A DNA stretch of 64,000 bases from positions 1-64,000 of the forward strand of contig JAGWVJ010000003.1 in the NCBI GenBank assembly GCA_018970945.1, read 5' to 3'. This document shows positions 17,962-26,481 of this stretch, in pieces; the first letter of the stretch is position 1; every line of letters begins with the position of its first letter. The position numbers and the translations under genes were made by a program. The DNA comes from Cyanobacteria bacterium REEB417 (lineage in GTDB: Bacteria; Cyanobacteriota; Cyanobacteriia; PCC-6307; Cyanobiaceae). Below the pieces are notes generated by a model. That model ran no database searches. It had not been told where the DNA came from and saw only the letters and a program-made list of their open reading frames with translations.

Positions 17962-18438
17962 CTGACCCAATAACGACCCAATAACGACCCAAAGATTGAC
18001 CCAAGGATGGAGGCATGATTGTTGCCATGCCTTGGCATTGATTGCATGTCATCAGTGGTCGGGGGGGGTGATCCAACCGCAGGATCAGCTCACTCGACCC
18101 ACTGGCCCTGGCGTGCGCCACCGGTTACTCGACCCTTGCGGTGGGCTCCCGGCGCCCAGTGGCGCAACTGCAGCGGTGTGGCCGGGTGAGGCTCATGGTG
18201 GTGCGCCAGCCGCTGATCCAGTCGATCACCACCGTGTTGCCCTCGAGGGTTCAGACGCCGCCGGTGCGGGTGTCGACCTCGGTGGCTGCTCTGGCTGTCG
18301 CCGCGACTGCCGGTTTGCTGGGCATGGGTGTCTGGGCGCGGGCGGCATCCAGCCCTGCGCCAGGCTGGGCTCCGTCAAGCGTGGTCTCAGCGTCTGCGGC
18401 CCAGGTGGGCTTAACTGACCCCAGTTGCACCGACACCT
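17962..18438. other. Long weakly annotated spacer between the transporter and a small gene
   Basis: This 477-bp stretch contains an 11-bp tandem repeat (17964-18006), a hairpin AGGCATG/CATGCCT (18011-18017 with 18026-18032) that may mark the end of the transporter transcript although no T-run follows, and one weak open frame (18195-18482). Otherwise I see no confident gene or RNA in it. Confidence 0.5.
17964..18006. repeat. 11-bp tandem repeat
   Basis: GACCCAATAAC occurs twice in perfect tandem (17964-17974 and 17975-17985), followed by the decayed copies GACCCAAAGATT (17986-17997) and GACCCAAGG (17998-18006). It begins two bases after the transporter stop codon. It is short, probably replication slippage, though a repeated protein-binding site is possible. 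Confidence 0.75.
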
Positions 18439-18482
18439 GTGTCTGCCCTGCCCGGCTGGCTGCAACGCTGGAACTTCATTGA
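18195..18482 (+). CDS. Possible small single-pass membrane protein (95 aa)
   Basis: From ATG 18195 the frame gives a short polar N-terminus, one hydrophobic segment (SVAALAVAATAGLLGMGVWA, about residues 29-48) and a Ser/Ala-rich then Cys-containing tail. G+C in third positions is high up to about residue 75. The end overlaps the next gene by 44 bases, which argues that the last part is not coding or that the frame is spurious. I recognise no family. Confidence 0.3.
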   Translation: MVVRQPLIQSITTVLPSRVQTPPVRVSTSVAALAVAATAGLLGMGVWARAASSPAPGWAPSSVVSASAAQVGLTDPSCTDTCVCPARLAATLELH

Positions 18483-18678
18483 GCGGGCCCGCCACGAGCG
18501 CACGCTCTGGGATGCCTTCGAGCGGGGCGAGTCGATCGAGCAACAGGTGGAGCAGTGCCGTGCCGCCGTCGAGGCGGGCGATCAGGGCCGCGCTTTCGAG
18601 CTCGAGGTCTGGACCACCACGCTGGTGCGCATCCGCAGGATTGAGAAGCTGATGCGCCAGCCCCCCGAGCAGGGCTGA
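18439..18678 (+). CDS. Small conserved protein of unknown function (79 aa)
   Basis: A 79-residue charged, helical protein (FIERARHERTLWDAFERGESIEQQVEQCRAA in sequence) with heptad-like spacing, no signal peptide and a single cysteine. The start is GTG 18439. It ends 7 bases from the convergent cysS stop. I do not recognise a named domain. The strongly coding-like amino-acid pattern supports a real gene. Confidence 0.6.
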   Translation: MSALPGWLQRWNFIERARHERTLWDAFERGESIEQQVEQCRAAVEAGDQGRAFELEVWTTTLVRIRRIEKLMRQPPEQG

Positions 18679-18685
18679 TGCGAGC

Positions 18686-20179
18686 TCAGCGCCTCAGCCA
18701 GTCGGTGAGCCCACCGGGTTTGTCGATCAGCTCGATGCCGGCCGCCAGCAGCCGGGCGCGGATCTGATCGGCGTTTGCAAAATCTTTGGCCGCCTTGGCG
18801 GCGCGGCGCTGGTCGATCAGGGCGTTGATCTCGGTTTCGGAGAAACCTTCGGCTGCGGCAGCTGTGCGCGCGGCCGGCGCGTTGGCTTCGCCCTTGAGTC
18901 CCAGGACGCCAGCCAGCTCTTGCAGCAGGGCGGCCCGCCGCGCCATGGCGGGCGTCTGCCTCTGCTCGGCAGCGGCCCCGTCTCCCCGCTCGATGCGATT
19001 GGCCAGCGCCCGCAGCGGTCTGGCCAGCTCAAACAGCACCGCTGTGGCGGCCGCAGTGTTGAGGTCGTCGTCCATGGCGGCGATGAAGCGCTCGCGTGCG
19101 GTGCTGAGCTCGGCGGGCAGTGCCGGTGCGCCCTGGGGCTGGGGCGTGATCGCTGCACGGGTCGAAGGCGCGCTGCCGCTGCCTGCGATCAGCTCCAGGG
19201 CGCTGTTGAGCCCCTGCCAGCCGGTGGCGGCTGCGTCCAGGGCCTCGGTGGTGAAATCGAGTGGTTTGCGGTAGTGGGCCTGCAGCACGAACAGCCGCAG
19301 GGTCATGGGGCTGACGCCGCTGGCCAGCAGGTCGCGGATGGTGGTGAAGTTGCCGAGCGATTTGCTCATTTTTTCGCCATCGACGTTCACCATGCCGTTG
19401 TGCAGCCAGGTGCGCGCCAGCGGTTGGCCGGTGGCGGCTTCTGACTGGGCGATTTCATTCTCGTGGTGGGGAAAGATCAGATCGGCGCCACCCAGGTGAA
19501 TGTCGATGGTGTCGCCCAGCTCCTGGCGCACCATCGCCGAGCACTCGATGTGCCAGCCCGGCCGTCCCGCTCCCCAGGGCGAGTCAAAGCTGGGCTCGCC
19601 TGGCTTTGCACGTTTCCAGAGGGCAAAGTCGAAGGGGTGCCGCTTCCGGGCTTCTTCGGCGGTGGCGGTGCGGCCGCTGGCGCCCTGTTGCTGCTCGGCC
19701 AGATCGCGGCCGCTCAGCTTGCCGTAGCCCTGCTGCTTCATGACGGCGAAATAGACGTCGCCATCGGCGCAGTAGGCCGCACCCTTGGCTTCGAGCTCCT
19801 GAATCAGGGTGCGGATGCCGTCGAGGCAGCGGGTGGCCCTGGGCATGCGGTCGGCCCGCAGAATGTTGAGCGCATCCATGTCGGTGTGGAACGCCTCGAT
19901 GTTGCGTTCGCTCACCGCCTCCATGCTGCTGCCTTCGGCGGCGGCGCGATTCAGGATCTTGTCGTCGATGTCGGTGAAGTTCTGCACGAACGTCACCGCA
20001 TAGCCCCTCCAGACCAAATAGCGGCGCAGCACATCCCAGTTGATGTAGCTGCGGGCATGCCCCAGGTGGCACAGGTCATAGACCGTGACTCCGCAGCAGT
20101 AGATCCCAACGCGACCGGCCACCAGGGGCTCAAAGGGTTCAACGCGCCGGGTCAGGGTGTTGGTGAACCGCAGGGTCAC
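18686..20179 (-). CDS. cysS: Cysteinyl-tRNA synthetase
   Basis: The 497-residue class I synthetase has [15 protein letters not shown] (zinc Cys plus the HIGH-type HLGH), [17 protein letters not shown] and [18 protein letters not shown] in sequence, and EKMSKSLGN as KMSKS. A C-terminal anticodon-binding DALR region follows. It charges tRNA-Cys. A low-complexity Ala-rich insertion lies around residues 305-330. The start is ATG 20179. It converges on the 79-aa gene and is divergent from a secreted protein gene. Confidence 0.96.
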   Translation of the reverse strand: MTLRFTNTLTRRVEPFEPLVAGRVGIYCCGVTVYDLCHLGHARSYINWDVLRRYLVWRGYAVTFVQNFTDIDDKILNRAAAEGSSMEAVSERNIEAFHTDMDALNILRADRMPRATRCLDGIRTLIQELEAKGAAYCADGDVYFAVMKQQGYGKLSGRDLAEQQQGASGRTATAEEARKRHPFDFALWKRAKPGEPSFDSPWGAGRPGWHIECSAMVRQELGDTIDIHLGGADLIFPHHENEIAQSEAATGQPLARTWLHNGMVNVDGEKMSKSLGNFTTIRDLLASGVSPMTLRLFVLQAHYRKPLDFTTEALDAAATGWQGLNSALELIAGSGSAPSTRAAITPQPQGAPALPAELSTARERFIAAMDDDLNTAAATAVLFELARPLRALANRIERGDGAAAEQRQTPAMARRAALLQELAGVLGLKGEANAPAARTAAAAEGFSETEINALIDQRRAAKAAKDFANADQIRARLLAAGIELIDKPGGLTDWLRR

Positions 20180-20220
20180 AGGGCCGATGCCAGCATGAAA
20201 GAGCCACCGTAGAGGGCAGC

Positions 20221-20733
20221 ATGAAGCCGCCGTTCTGGGGCCCTGTCATGGTCCGACTACGCCCGATCCTGGTTGCGCCGCTGGCGCTGCTCGCCTCGGT
20301 TATGGATGGCCCGCTGCCTTCGGCCGCGGGCCAGGCGACGAGCCCCCAGCTGGTGCTGCGGCCCGGCGGCGAACGCTTTGCCAGCGGCGACCCGATCTGG
20401 TGGCTCGAGCTGCGGCAGGGTCAGCGGCAGCTGGGCCGATGGGCCGCCGCATCCGGCCTGAAGCAACAGCAGACCGCCGATCGGCGCTGGAGCCCGGGCA
20501 ACGGTGCGCCCTTGCCCATCGGGGTCTATTCGGTGGGACGACCGGAGCCCTGGGGCCGCGATCTCTGGATCGATCTGCAGCCCCTGTTTCGGACCACCCG
20601 CAGCGCCCTGGGGATCCACAACTGTTTCCCGGGGGTCGGCTGCATCTGCCTGCCCGATCGGGCTCAGTTGAATCAGCTGGCCGCGCTGATCAGGCGGCAT
20701 GGCGTTCGCCGCCTTGAGGTGCTGAGCCGCTGA
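20221..20733 (+). CDS. Secreted protein, possibly L,D-transpeptidase-like
   Basis: The 170-residue protein has a hydrophobic N-terminal signal (about residues 12-38, ending SAAGQA), then a small domain with [19 protein letters not shown] and [17 protein letters not shown]. The last motif, with His133 and Cys141, recalls the His...Gly-Cys-Ile of L,D-transpeptidases, but the spacing is shorter than in YkuD enzymes, so the assignment is tentative. If correct it would act on peptidoglycan cross-links. An alternative start is ATG 20248. It converges on polA. Confidence 0.55.
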   Translation: MKPPFWGPVMVRLRPILVAPLALLASVMDGPLPSAAGQATSPQLVLRPGGERFASGDPIWWLELRQGQRQLGRWAAASGLKQQQTADRRWSPGNGAPLPIGVYSVGRPEPWGRDLWIDLQPLFRTTRSALGIHNCFPGVGCICLPDRAQLNQLAALIRRHGVRRLEVLSR

Positions 20734-20749
20734 AGCTTCCGGCGGGCGG

Positions 20750-23743
20750 CTACTTGGCCTCCATCCAGTTGGGGCCGACGCCGGTCTCGACCAGCAGCGG
20801 CACCGTCAGGGTGACGGCTTGCTCCATGGTGCACTGCACCAGCTCGCGCACCTCGGGGATGGCGGCCGGCTCGGCTTCGAGCACCAGTTCGTCGTGCACC
20901 TGCAGCAGCAGCCGGGCCGGTAGCCCGGAGGTGGCCAGCGCGGCGTGAAGCTGCACCATGGCCAGCTTGATGATGTCGGCCGATGAGCCCTGGATCGGCG
21001 CATTGGCGGCCGCCCGCAGCTGCTGGGCCTCCATGCCGGCGCGACGGGCTGACTCGAGATCGAGCGTCAACGGATCGGAGCCCAGCAGCCGGCCCAGGCC
21101 GGCAGGGTCAAAGGCAAAGGGCCGCCGTCGCCCCAGCAGCGTTTCGACATAACCGCGACTCAGGGCCAGCCGCTCCTGCAGCTCAAGAAAGGCAAACACC
21201 TTGGGATAGCGCTGTTTGTAGCGCTGCAGAAACTCCTTGGCCTGGGCCTGGCTCACGCCGGTTTCGCGGGCAAAGCGCTGGGCCCCCATGCCATAGATCA
21301 CCCCGAAGTTGATCGTTTTGCCCAGGCGCCGTTCATCGCTGCTGACCGGCTCAGCCTCGGCCTTGTCGAGCAGCAGCCGGGCGGTAAGCCGGTGCACATC
21401 GTCGCCCTGCCGGTAGGCGTTGACCAGGACCTCTTCGCCCGAGAGGTGCGCCAGGATGCGCAGCTCGATCTGCGAGTAGTCGGCGCTCAGCAGCTGCCAG
21501 CCCTCCTGGGGCAGAAACGCCTTGCGGATCCGCCGCGAGAACTCGGTGCGCACCGGAATGTTCTGCAGGTTGGGGTTGCTGCTGCTTAGGCGCCCGGTGG
21601 CGGTGACGGCCTGGTTGAAATCGGTGTGGACCCGACCGGTCTCCGGTTCGACCAGCAGCGGCAGGGCATCGACATAGGTGCTCTTGAGCTTGCTGAGGGT
21701 GCGGTGCTCGAGCACCAGCGGTACCACCGGGTGGTCGGCCTCGAGCTTCTCGAGCACAGCCGCATCGGTGCTCCAGCCGGTCTTGGTCTTGCGCGATTTC
21801 TTGCGGTCCAGCCCCAGGGTCTCGAACAGCAGCTCGCCCAGCTGCTTCGGCGAGGCCAGGTTGAAGTCGACCCCGGCGGCGGCCCTGGCGTCAGCTTCGA
21901 GGCGCACCAGAGTTGTCGAAAGCTCTTCAGACAGCTCCTTGAGGTAGTCGATGTCGATGCGGATGCCGGTCGCTTCCATGAGCGCGAGCACCGGCTCGAG
22001 CGGTTGTTCCACCTGCTCGAGCAGGGGCAGCAGTGCGGGACCCAGGTCCTCGAGCTGCTGGCGCAGCAGCGGTGCCAGCCGTCGGGTGAGGTGCACGTCC
22101 ATGCCGCAGTACCGGGATGCGGCATCAATCGGCACCACGGCAAACGTTCCCCCTTTGGGCACCAGTTCGCTGTAGCTGGTGGGCACGAAGCCGAAGTTGC
22201 GCTCGGCCAGCACCTCCAGCCCGTGTTTGGCATTGGCATCGCGCAGGTAATCGGCCAGCAACGTGTCGAGCACCACCCCGCCAAGGGGCAGGCCATGGCG
22301 CAGCAGGATCAGCCGGTCGTACTTGGCGTTCTGCAGCGTTTTGGGATGCGCGGGGCTGGCCAGCCAGGGCGCCAGGGCCGCCAGCACCGTTTCAAGCGGA
22401 AGCTGCGGTGGCGAGGCTGGCGGTTCGCTCAGCAGATCGTCCGCGGCCGGCGGCTGGTGTCCGATCGGGATGTAGGCCAGGGCATCGGGCTCGTCGCCCC
22501 AGGCGACACCGATGCCCACCAGTTCGGCCTTGAAGGGGTTGAGACTAGTGGTCTCGGTGTCGAGCGCCACCGGGGCGGCCGGGTCAGTGGCCGCCAGCAG
22601 CAGGGCTACCACCCGCTCGAGCGCCGCTGGGGTGGTGATCAGCTGCGGCTGCAGCTGTGGTGCTGCTGATGGGGTGTCCTTGCCGGCAAGTGTGACGACA
22701 GCGGCGCCTTCGGGGTTGGAGGATTCGCCGCTCGGCGGCGCTGGCTCTGGTGCCGGTTGCGACGAGGTGGTCGAGAACAGCTGGGCGAAGGTGCCCACCT
22801 GTTTGGCCAGCGAGTACAGCTCCAGCTCCTCGAGCGATGCCGCCAGTGATGCGGCGTCGACGCTGCCGAGCTCGAGTCGCGGGTCTGTGGGCAGGGGGAT
22901 GTCGACCAGAATTTCGGCCAGGTGGCGCGAGCGGTAGGCGTCGTCCTTGCCTGTGGCGAGCTTCTCGATCAGCGCCCCTTTGAGAGCGCCCTTGGGGTCC
23001 TTGGCCTTGGGACCGCCGGCCTGGAGCTGATCGAGGGCGGTGTAGATGCCGTCGAGGTTGGTGTGGGCTGCCAGGAGGCTGATCGCGGTCTTGGGACCGA
23101 CGCCTTTGACCCCCGGAATGTTGTCGCTGGTGTCGCCGGTGAGGGCCTTCAGATCGACGACATCTTCTGGCGTCACCCCGAGCTTGGCGATCACCCCGTC
23201 GCGGCGCATTTCGGTGGGGCCGCCAGCTTTTGCATAGGGGCCGCCGCCCATGTAGAGCACGGCGATGTCGCGCTGGTCGTCAACCAGTTGAAACAGGTCG
23301 CGATCCCCTGAGAGGATGCGGACCCGCCAGCCCGTGTTGGCGGCGCGGTTGGCCAGGGTGCCCAGCACGTCGTCGGCCTCGTAGCCGGGAGCCATCGCCA
23401 ACGGGATGTCAAGGCTCTGCTGCAGGATCTGCTGCAGATTGGCGAGGTCGGCAAAGAAGTGCTCGGGCGCTTCGTCGCGGTGGGCCTTGTAGGCCGCATC
23501 GGCCTCATGCCTGAAGGTGGGCTCAGCCGTGTCGAAGGCCACCACCAGCCCCTGGGGCCTCAGTCCCTTGCAGTTGTCAAGCAGGGCCTTGAGAAAGCCG
23601 TAGGTGACGCTTGTGGGGACCCCTGCTTTGGTGCTGAGGCCCCCGTCGCCCCCCTTGCTGAAGGCGTAAAAACTGCGAAACGCCAGCGAGTGGCCGTCGA
23701 TCAGCAGCAGCAGCGGTTTGTCGGATGCTGCTTGGGCCGCCAC
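20750..23743 (-). CDS. polA: DNA polymerase I with 5'-3' and 3'-5' exonuclease domains
   Basis: The protein has a 5' nuclease domain (LLLLIDGHSLAFRSFYAF; GDTSDNIPGVKGVGPKTA), a 3'-5' exonuclease domain with the intact DTET motif (ALDTETTSLNPF), and the polymerase domain with DYSQIELRILAHLSGEE, RRLGKTINFGVIYGMGAQ and QVHDELVLE. All three activities look intact. It fills gaps and processes Okazaki fragments. GTG 23743 gives 997 residues and starts close to family homology; the frame extends to ATG 23833 with a Trp/Pro-rich stretch that looks non-coding. A toxin-antitoxin pair lies divergently upstream. Confidence 0.93.
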   Translation of the reverse strand: MAAQAASDKPLLLLIDGHSLAFRSFYAFSKGGDGGLSTKAGVPTSVTYGFLKALLDNCKGLRPQGLVVAFDTAEPTFRHEADAAYKAHRDEAPEHFFADLANLQQILQQSLDIPLAMAPGYEADDVLGTLANRAANTGWRVRILSGDRDLFQLVDDQRDIAVLYMGGGPYAKAGGPTEMRRDGVIAKLGVTPEDVVDLKALTGDTSDNIPGVKGVGPKTAISLLAAHTNLDGIYTALDQLQAGGPKAKDPKGALKGALIEKLATGKDDAYRSRHLAEILVDIPLPTDPRLELGSVDAASLAASLEELELYSLAKQVGTFAQLFSTTSSQPAPEPAPPSGESSNPEGAAVVTLAGKDTPSAAPQLQPQLITTPAALERVVALLLAATDPAAPVALDTETTSLNPFKAELVGIGVAWGDEPDALAYIPIGHQPPAADDLLSEPPASPPQLPLETVLAALAPWLASPAHPKTLQNAKYDRLILLRHGLPLGGVVLDTLLADYLRDANAKHGLEVLAERNFGFVPTSYSELVPKGGTFAVVPIDAASRYCGMDVHLTRRLAPLLRQQLEDLGPALLPLLEQVEQPLEPVLALMEATGIRIDIDYLKELSEELSTTLVRLEADARAAAGVDFNLASPKQLGELLFETLGLDRKKSRKTKTGWSTDAAVLEKLEADHPVVPLVLEHRTLSKLKSTYVDALPLLVEPETGRVHTDFNQAVTATGRLSSSNPNLQNIPVRTEFSRRIRKAFLPQEGWQLLSADYSQIELRILAHLSGEEVLVNAYRQGDDVHRLTARLLLDKAEAEPVSSDERRLGKTINFGVIYGMGAQRFARETGVSQAQAKEFLQRYKQRYPKVFAFLELQERLALSRGYVETLLGRRRPFAFDPAGLGRLLGSDPLTLDLESARRAGMEAQQLRAAANAPIQGSSADIIKLAMVQLHAALATSGLPARLLLQVHDELVLEAEPAAIPEVRELVQCTMEQAVTLTVPLLVETGVGPNWMEAK

Positions 23744-23862
23744 GGCGCTTCGCCTGAATGGCTCCTCAGCCTGCCAGATGTGCAGCGCGGGGGGCCATGG
23801 CCAGCAGTGCAGGCCTGGCATCAGAAGTCGCATAGAATGGTGCGTTGGTTGATGCTGGGACG

Positions 23863-24066
23863 ATGCGTACGACCGTCACCCTTGACGACGCCCTGATGGC
23901 TCGTGCCCAGGAGCTCGATGGCACCAAGCAGCCCAGTGCCCTGTTGCAGCGCGCACTCCAGGCCCTGATCGAGCGCGAGAGCGCCAGGCGGCTTGCTGCT
24001 CTTGGTGGCAGTGAACCTGATCTCGAACTGCCACCAAGGCGGCGTGAGGTTGATGCTGCTGGTTGA
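23863..24066 (+). CDS. vapB: VapB-type antitoxin
   Basis: The 67-residue protein starts MRTTVTLDDALMARAQEL, the ribbon-helix-helix DNA-binding start of VapB/DUF2191 antitoxins. It continues with ALLQRALQALIERESARRLAALGG and a toxin-wrapping C-terminus (LELPPRR). It should repress its own promoter and neutralise the PIN-domain toxin encoded by the next gene, which it overlaps by 14 bases. An in-frame ATG at 23845 exists but homology starts at 23863. Confidence 0.88.
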   Translation: MRTTVTLDDALMARAQELDGTKQPSALLQRALQALIERESARRLAALGGSEPDLELPPRRREVDAAG

Positions 24067-24418
24067 TACCTCGATCTGGATTGATCACCTGCGCCAGGGT
24101 GATTCCTTGCTCTCTGAAACCTTGGGCAAGGGCAGGGTCGCCGTGCACGACTGGGTCATTGGCGAGTTGGCTTGCTGTCAGTTGCGCAATCGTGACGAGG
24201 TTCTGACCTTGCTGCAGGATCTGCCGCGCGCCCCGCTCGCCACCCACCACGAGGTGCTGATGCTGATCCACAGCGAAGGCTTGATGGGTCAAGGTGTCGG
24301 CTACATCGATGTTCACCTCTTGGCTTCATGCCGGTTGGGATCGTTGCGGTTGTGGACGCGTGATCGCAGGCTCCAGCGGTTGGCGAACGATCTGTGCATC
24401 GCGTCAGTCTTGCCCTGA
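24053..24418 (+). CDS. vapC: VapC-type PIN-domain ribonuclease toxin
   Basis: The 121-residue PIN domain starts MLLVDTSIWIDHLR and keeps the acidic metal-binding set: Asp5, Glu38 (VIGEL), Asp86 (YIDVHLL) and Asp104 (TRDRRL). It should be a metal-dependent ribonuclease held inactive by VapB. All catalytic residues are present, so the toxin looks functional. ATG 24053 overlaps vapB by 14 bases in the usual antitoxin-first order. Confidence 0.88.
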   Translation: MLLVDTSIWIDHLRQGDSLLSETLGKGRVAVHDWVIGELACCQLRNRDEVLTLLQDLPRAPLATHHEVLMLIHSEGLMGQGVGYIDVHLLASCRLGSLRLWTRDRRLQRLANDLCIASVLP

Positions 24419-24434
24419 GGTCTGCTCAGTACCA

Positions 24435-25037
24435 GTGGTCGAAGAAACCAGCTCTGACGCCGCCTTGAGCCCCTGCCGGCACTACCGCTGGTGGTTGCGG
24501 CGGCAGTGGCAGCCGCGGTTGCCCCCCCTGGTGTTCATCGGTCTGAACCCCTCCCGCGCCGATGCCGAGCGGGATGATCCAACCCTGCGCCGGATCGTCG
24601 GTTTTGCGCGGCAGTGGGGGTTTGGCTCGGTGACGGTGCTCAACCTGTTTGCACGCATCAGCCCCAGCCCCGCGCTGCTCAGGCGGGCTGCCGATCCGGT
24701 GGGGTCCGACAACGATCGCTGGCTGCAGCGGGCCCTGGACCGCAGTGCCGCTATCTGGCTGGGGTGGGGGAACCAGGGTGCCTGGCGAGGCCGCGACCGG
24801 CAGCTGCTGGAGATGGTGCGGCAGGGCCTGGTTGGCGAGCCCCACCGCGCGAGCAGGCTGTTGTGCCTGGGTCTGACGGCTCAGGGTCAGCCCCGCCATC
24901 CGCTCTATGCCGCCGCTGCCCTTCCACCCCAACGGTTGGTGGTGGCACAAAGCTGTGGCCATGGGGCATTGTGTGGACATCGTGCCGATGCGCCATGGGC
25001 CGCACCCCTCGCCGCTATGCCATTCATCTGCACCTGA
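24435..25037 (+). CDS. DUF1643 family protein
   Basis: The 200-residue product has FIGLNPSRADAERDDPTLRRI, then GFARQWGFGSVTVLNLFA and GQPRHPLYA, which matches the DUF1643 pattern (LNPSTADAExDDPTLRR, HPLY). The family is widespread, sometimes near mobile or stress genes, and its function is unknown. The start GTG 24435 is chosen as the first start after vapC. The C-terminus runs on past the HPLY motif and overlaps the next gene by 43 bases, longer than I would expect, so the true end could have been altered by a frameshift. Confidence 0.75.
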   Translation: MVEETSSDAALSPCRHYRWWLRRQWQPRLPPLVFIGLNPSRADAERDDPTLRRIVGFARQWGFGSVTVLNLFARISPSPALLRRAADPVGSDNDRWLQRALDRSAAIWLGWGNQGAWRGRDRQLLEMVRQGLVGEPHRASRLLCLGLTAQGQPRHPLYAAAALPPQRLVVAQSCGHGALCGHRADAPWAAPLAAMPFICT

Positions 25038-25237
25038 GCGGTGGTCAGAGCGAGGTGGTGCACTTTGCCGACCTCGAGGCGTTTCAGCAGTGGTATGGAA
25101 GCGTGCTCACGGCATCGGCTCCTGAAGCCTTCGTCAATGTGCCGATCTCCGAGATGGAAGGTGAGTACCTGGTCCTGCGGCCCAGTGCGGTGATCGCCAT
25201 CCGCGTTGAGCCCCAGTTCAACGCCCTGGATGCATGA
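24995..25237 (+). CDS. Small conserved protein of unknown function (80 aa)
   Basis: An 80-residue soluble protein (RRYAIHLHLSGGQSEVVHFADLEAFQQWY in sequence; later FVNVPISEMEGEYLVLRPSAVIAIRVEP). It looks like a compact beta-rich domain typical of small cyanobacterial proteins. It overlaps the preceding DUF1643 gene by 43 bases and the following antiporter gene by 4 bases (ATGA), so the three may be co-transcribed. The function is not recognised. Confidence 0.7.
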   Translation: MGRTPRRYAIHLHLSGGQSEVVHFADLEAFQQWYGSVLTASAPEAFVNVPISEMEGEYLVLRPSAVIAIRVEPQFNALDA

Positions 25238-26481
25238 CGCCTGAGCGGCTTGGCGTGCTCTGGGGGGTCACGGTCTTTGCCGGCGCGATCGCCCAGGCCC
25301 TGGCCTGGTTGAGCGGTCTGCCCGGTGTGGTGCTGCTGCTCTTGGCAGGGCTGTTGATCGGCCGCTCGGGGCTGCATCTGGTTGAGCCCCTGGATCTGGG
25401 CATCGGTCTCGAAGTCGTGGTCGGTCTGTTGGTCAGCCTGGTGCTGTTCGATGGGGGCATCAACCTCAAGCTGCCGGGGGATGCACTCAAGCTCACGGTG
25501 CTGCGCATCGTGCTGGTGCGGCTGGTGCTGGCGGTGGCCGGCGGCCTGCTGGCGGCCCACACCCTCGCCGGTCTGAGCTGGCCCCTGGCAGCTGTGTTCA
25601 GCGCCATCGTGCTGGCCACCGGTCCCACGGTGGTCAATCCTCTGGTGCAGCAGATCCGGTTGCGGGCGCCCCTGGGTGAGGTGCTTGAGGGCGAGGGTCT
25701 GGTGTTGGAGCCCATCGGCGCGGTGCTGGCGCTGCTGCTGCTCGAGCTGGTGCTGGGAAATCTGCACGGCTGGCGAGAGCTGCTGCTAGGCCTGCTCGAG
25801 CGCCTGCTCGGTGGGGTGGCCGTCGGTGCTGCCTGTGGATGGTTGCTGACGGCAGCCCTGAGGCGCATCCCCGCGGCCTCGGCGGCTCCCCTGCGGCTGC
25901 AGCTCAGCCTGGGGGTGCTGTTCCTGATGTTTTCTCTGTGTGAGCAGGTGTTGCCCGAATCGGGTCTGCCGGCGTCGGTGGCGGCTGGGGTGGTGTTGGG
26001 GCGGCGCCTCGACACCGACGCCAGCGAGCTCGATGACCTGATCCGCCAGCTGGCGATGCTGGCGATCACCATGCTCTTCCCACTGCTGGCAGCCGATGTC
26101 AGCTGGGCCGAGCTCAGTCCCCTGGGGTGGGGCGGTGTGGCTTGCGTGCTGGTGCTGATGCTGTTGCAGCGTCCCCTGGCGATCGGCCTGGCCACCTGGG
26201 GTCTGCCGTTCTCCTGGTCGGAGAAGCTTCTGCTGGCATGGCTGGCGCCGCGGGGCATCGTCACGGCGGCAGTGGCCTCCCTGTTCACGATCCGCCTCGA
26301 GGAGGCGGGGGTGCTCGGGGCCGGCCGACTGCAGGGCCTGGTGTTTCTGACGATCCTGATGACCGTGGGACTGCAGGGTCTCAGTGCCAGGCCCCTGGCG
26401 ACGCGGTTGGGCCTGGTGGCCGCAGGCTCAGAGGCAGCGACTGATTCGGCTCAGGTCAGCGCCGATCCTGTGCAGCAGTAG
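25234..26481 (+). CDS. Cation/proton antiporter, CPA1 type
   Basis: The 415-residue membrane protein has about 11-12 helices with the CPA1 motifs [22 protein letters not shown] and [14 protein letters not shown]. It should exchange Na+ or K+ for protons. Oddly the helix that normally carries the acidic pair reads [12 protein letters not shown] (residues 152-163), with Leu158-Glu159 where relatives have Asn-Asp or Ile-Asp, so ion coupling may differ. It starts with a 4-base overlap with the 80-aa gene. Its 3' end overlaps the convergent gltX by 54 bases. Confidence 0.87.
   Translation: MTPERLGVLWGVTVFAGAIAQALAWLSGLPGVVLLLLAGLLIGRSGLHLVEPLDLGIGLEVVVGLLVSLVLFDGGINLKLPGDALKLTVLRIVLVRLVLAVAGGLLAAHTLAGLSWPLAAVFSAIVLATGPTVVNPLVQQIRLRAPLGEVLEGEGLVLEPIGAVLALLLLELVLGNLHGWRELLLGLLERLLGGVAVGAACGWLLTAALRRIPAASAAPLRLQLSLGVLFLMFSLCEQVLPESGLPASVAAGVVLGRRLDTDASELDDLIRQLAMLAITMLFPLLAADVSWAELSPLGWGGVACVLVLMLLQRPLAIGLATWGLPFSWSEKLLLAWLAPRGIVTAAVASLFTIRLEEAGVLGAGRLQGLVFLTILMTVGLQGLSARPLATRLGLVAAGSEAATDSAQVSADPVQQ

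Noticed and set aside
17964-18006. CRISPR-like repeat
   Set aside because: The units are only 11 bp and directly adjacent with no spacers, so it is a simple tandem repeat.
21626-22669. Open frame of 347 codons on the plus strand
   Set aside because: It is antisense to the polymerase domain of polA and shows no domain motif.
24435-25237. Single frameshifted gene joining the DUF1643 and 80-aa frames
   Set aside because: The 80-aa frame has its own ATG and a compact domain-like sequence; the overlap is only 43 bases, so two genes are more likely.
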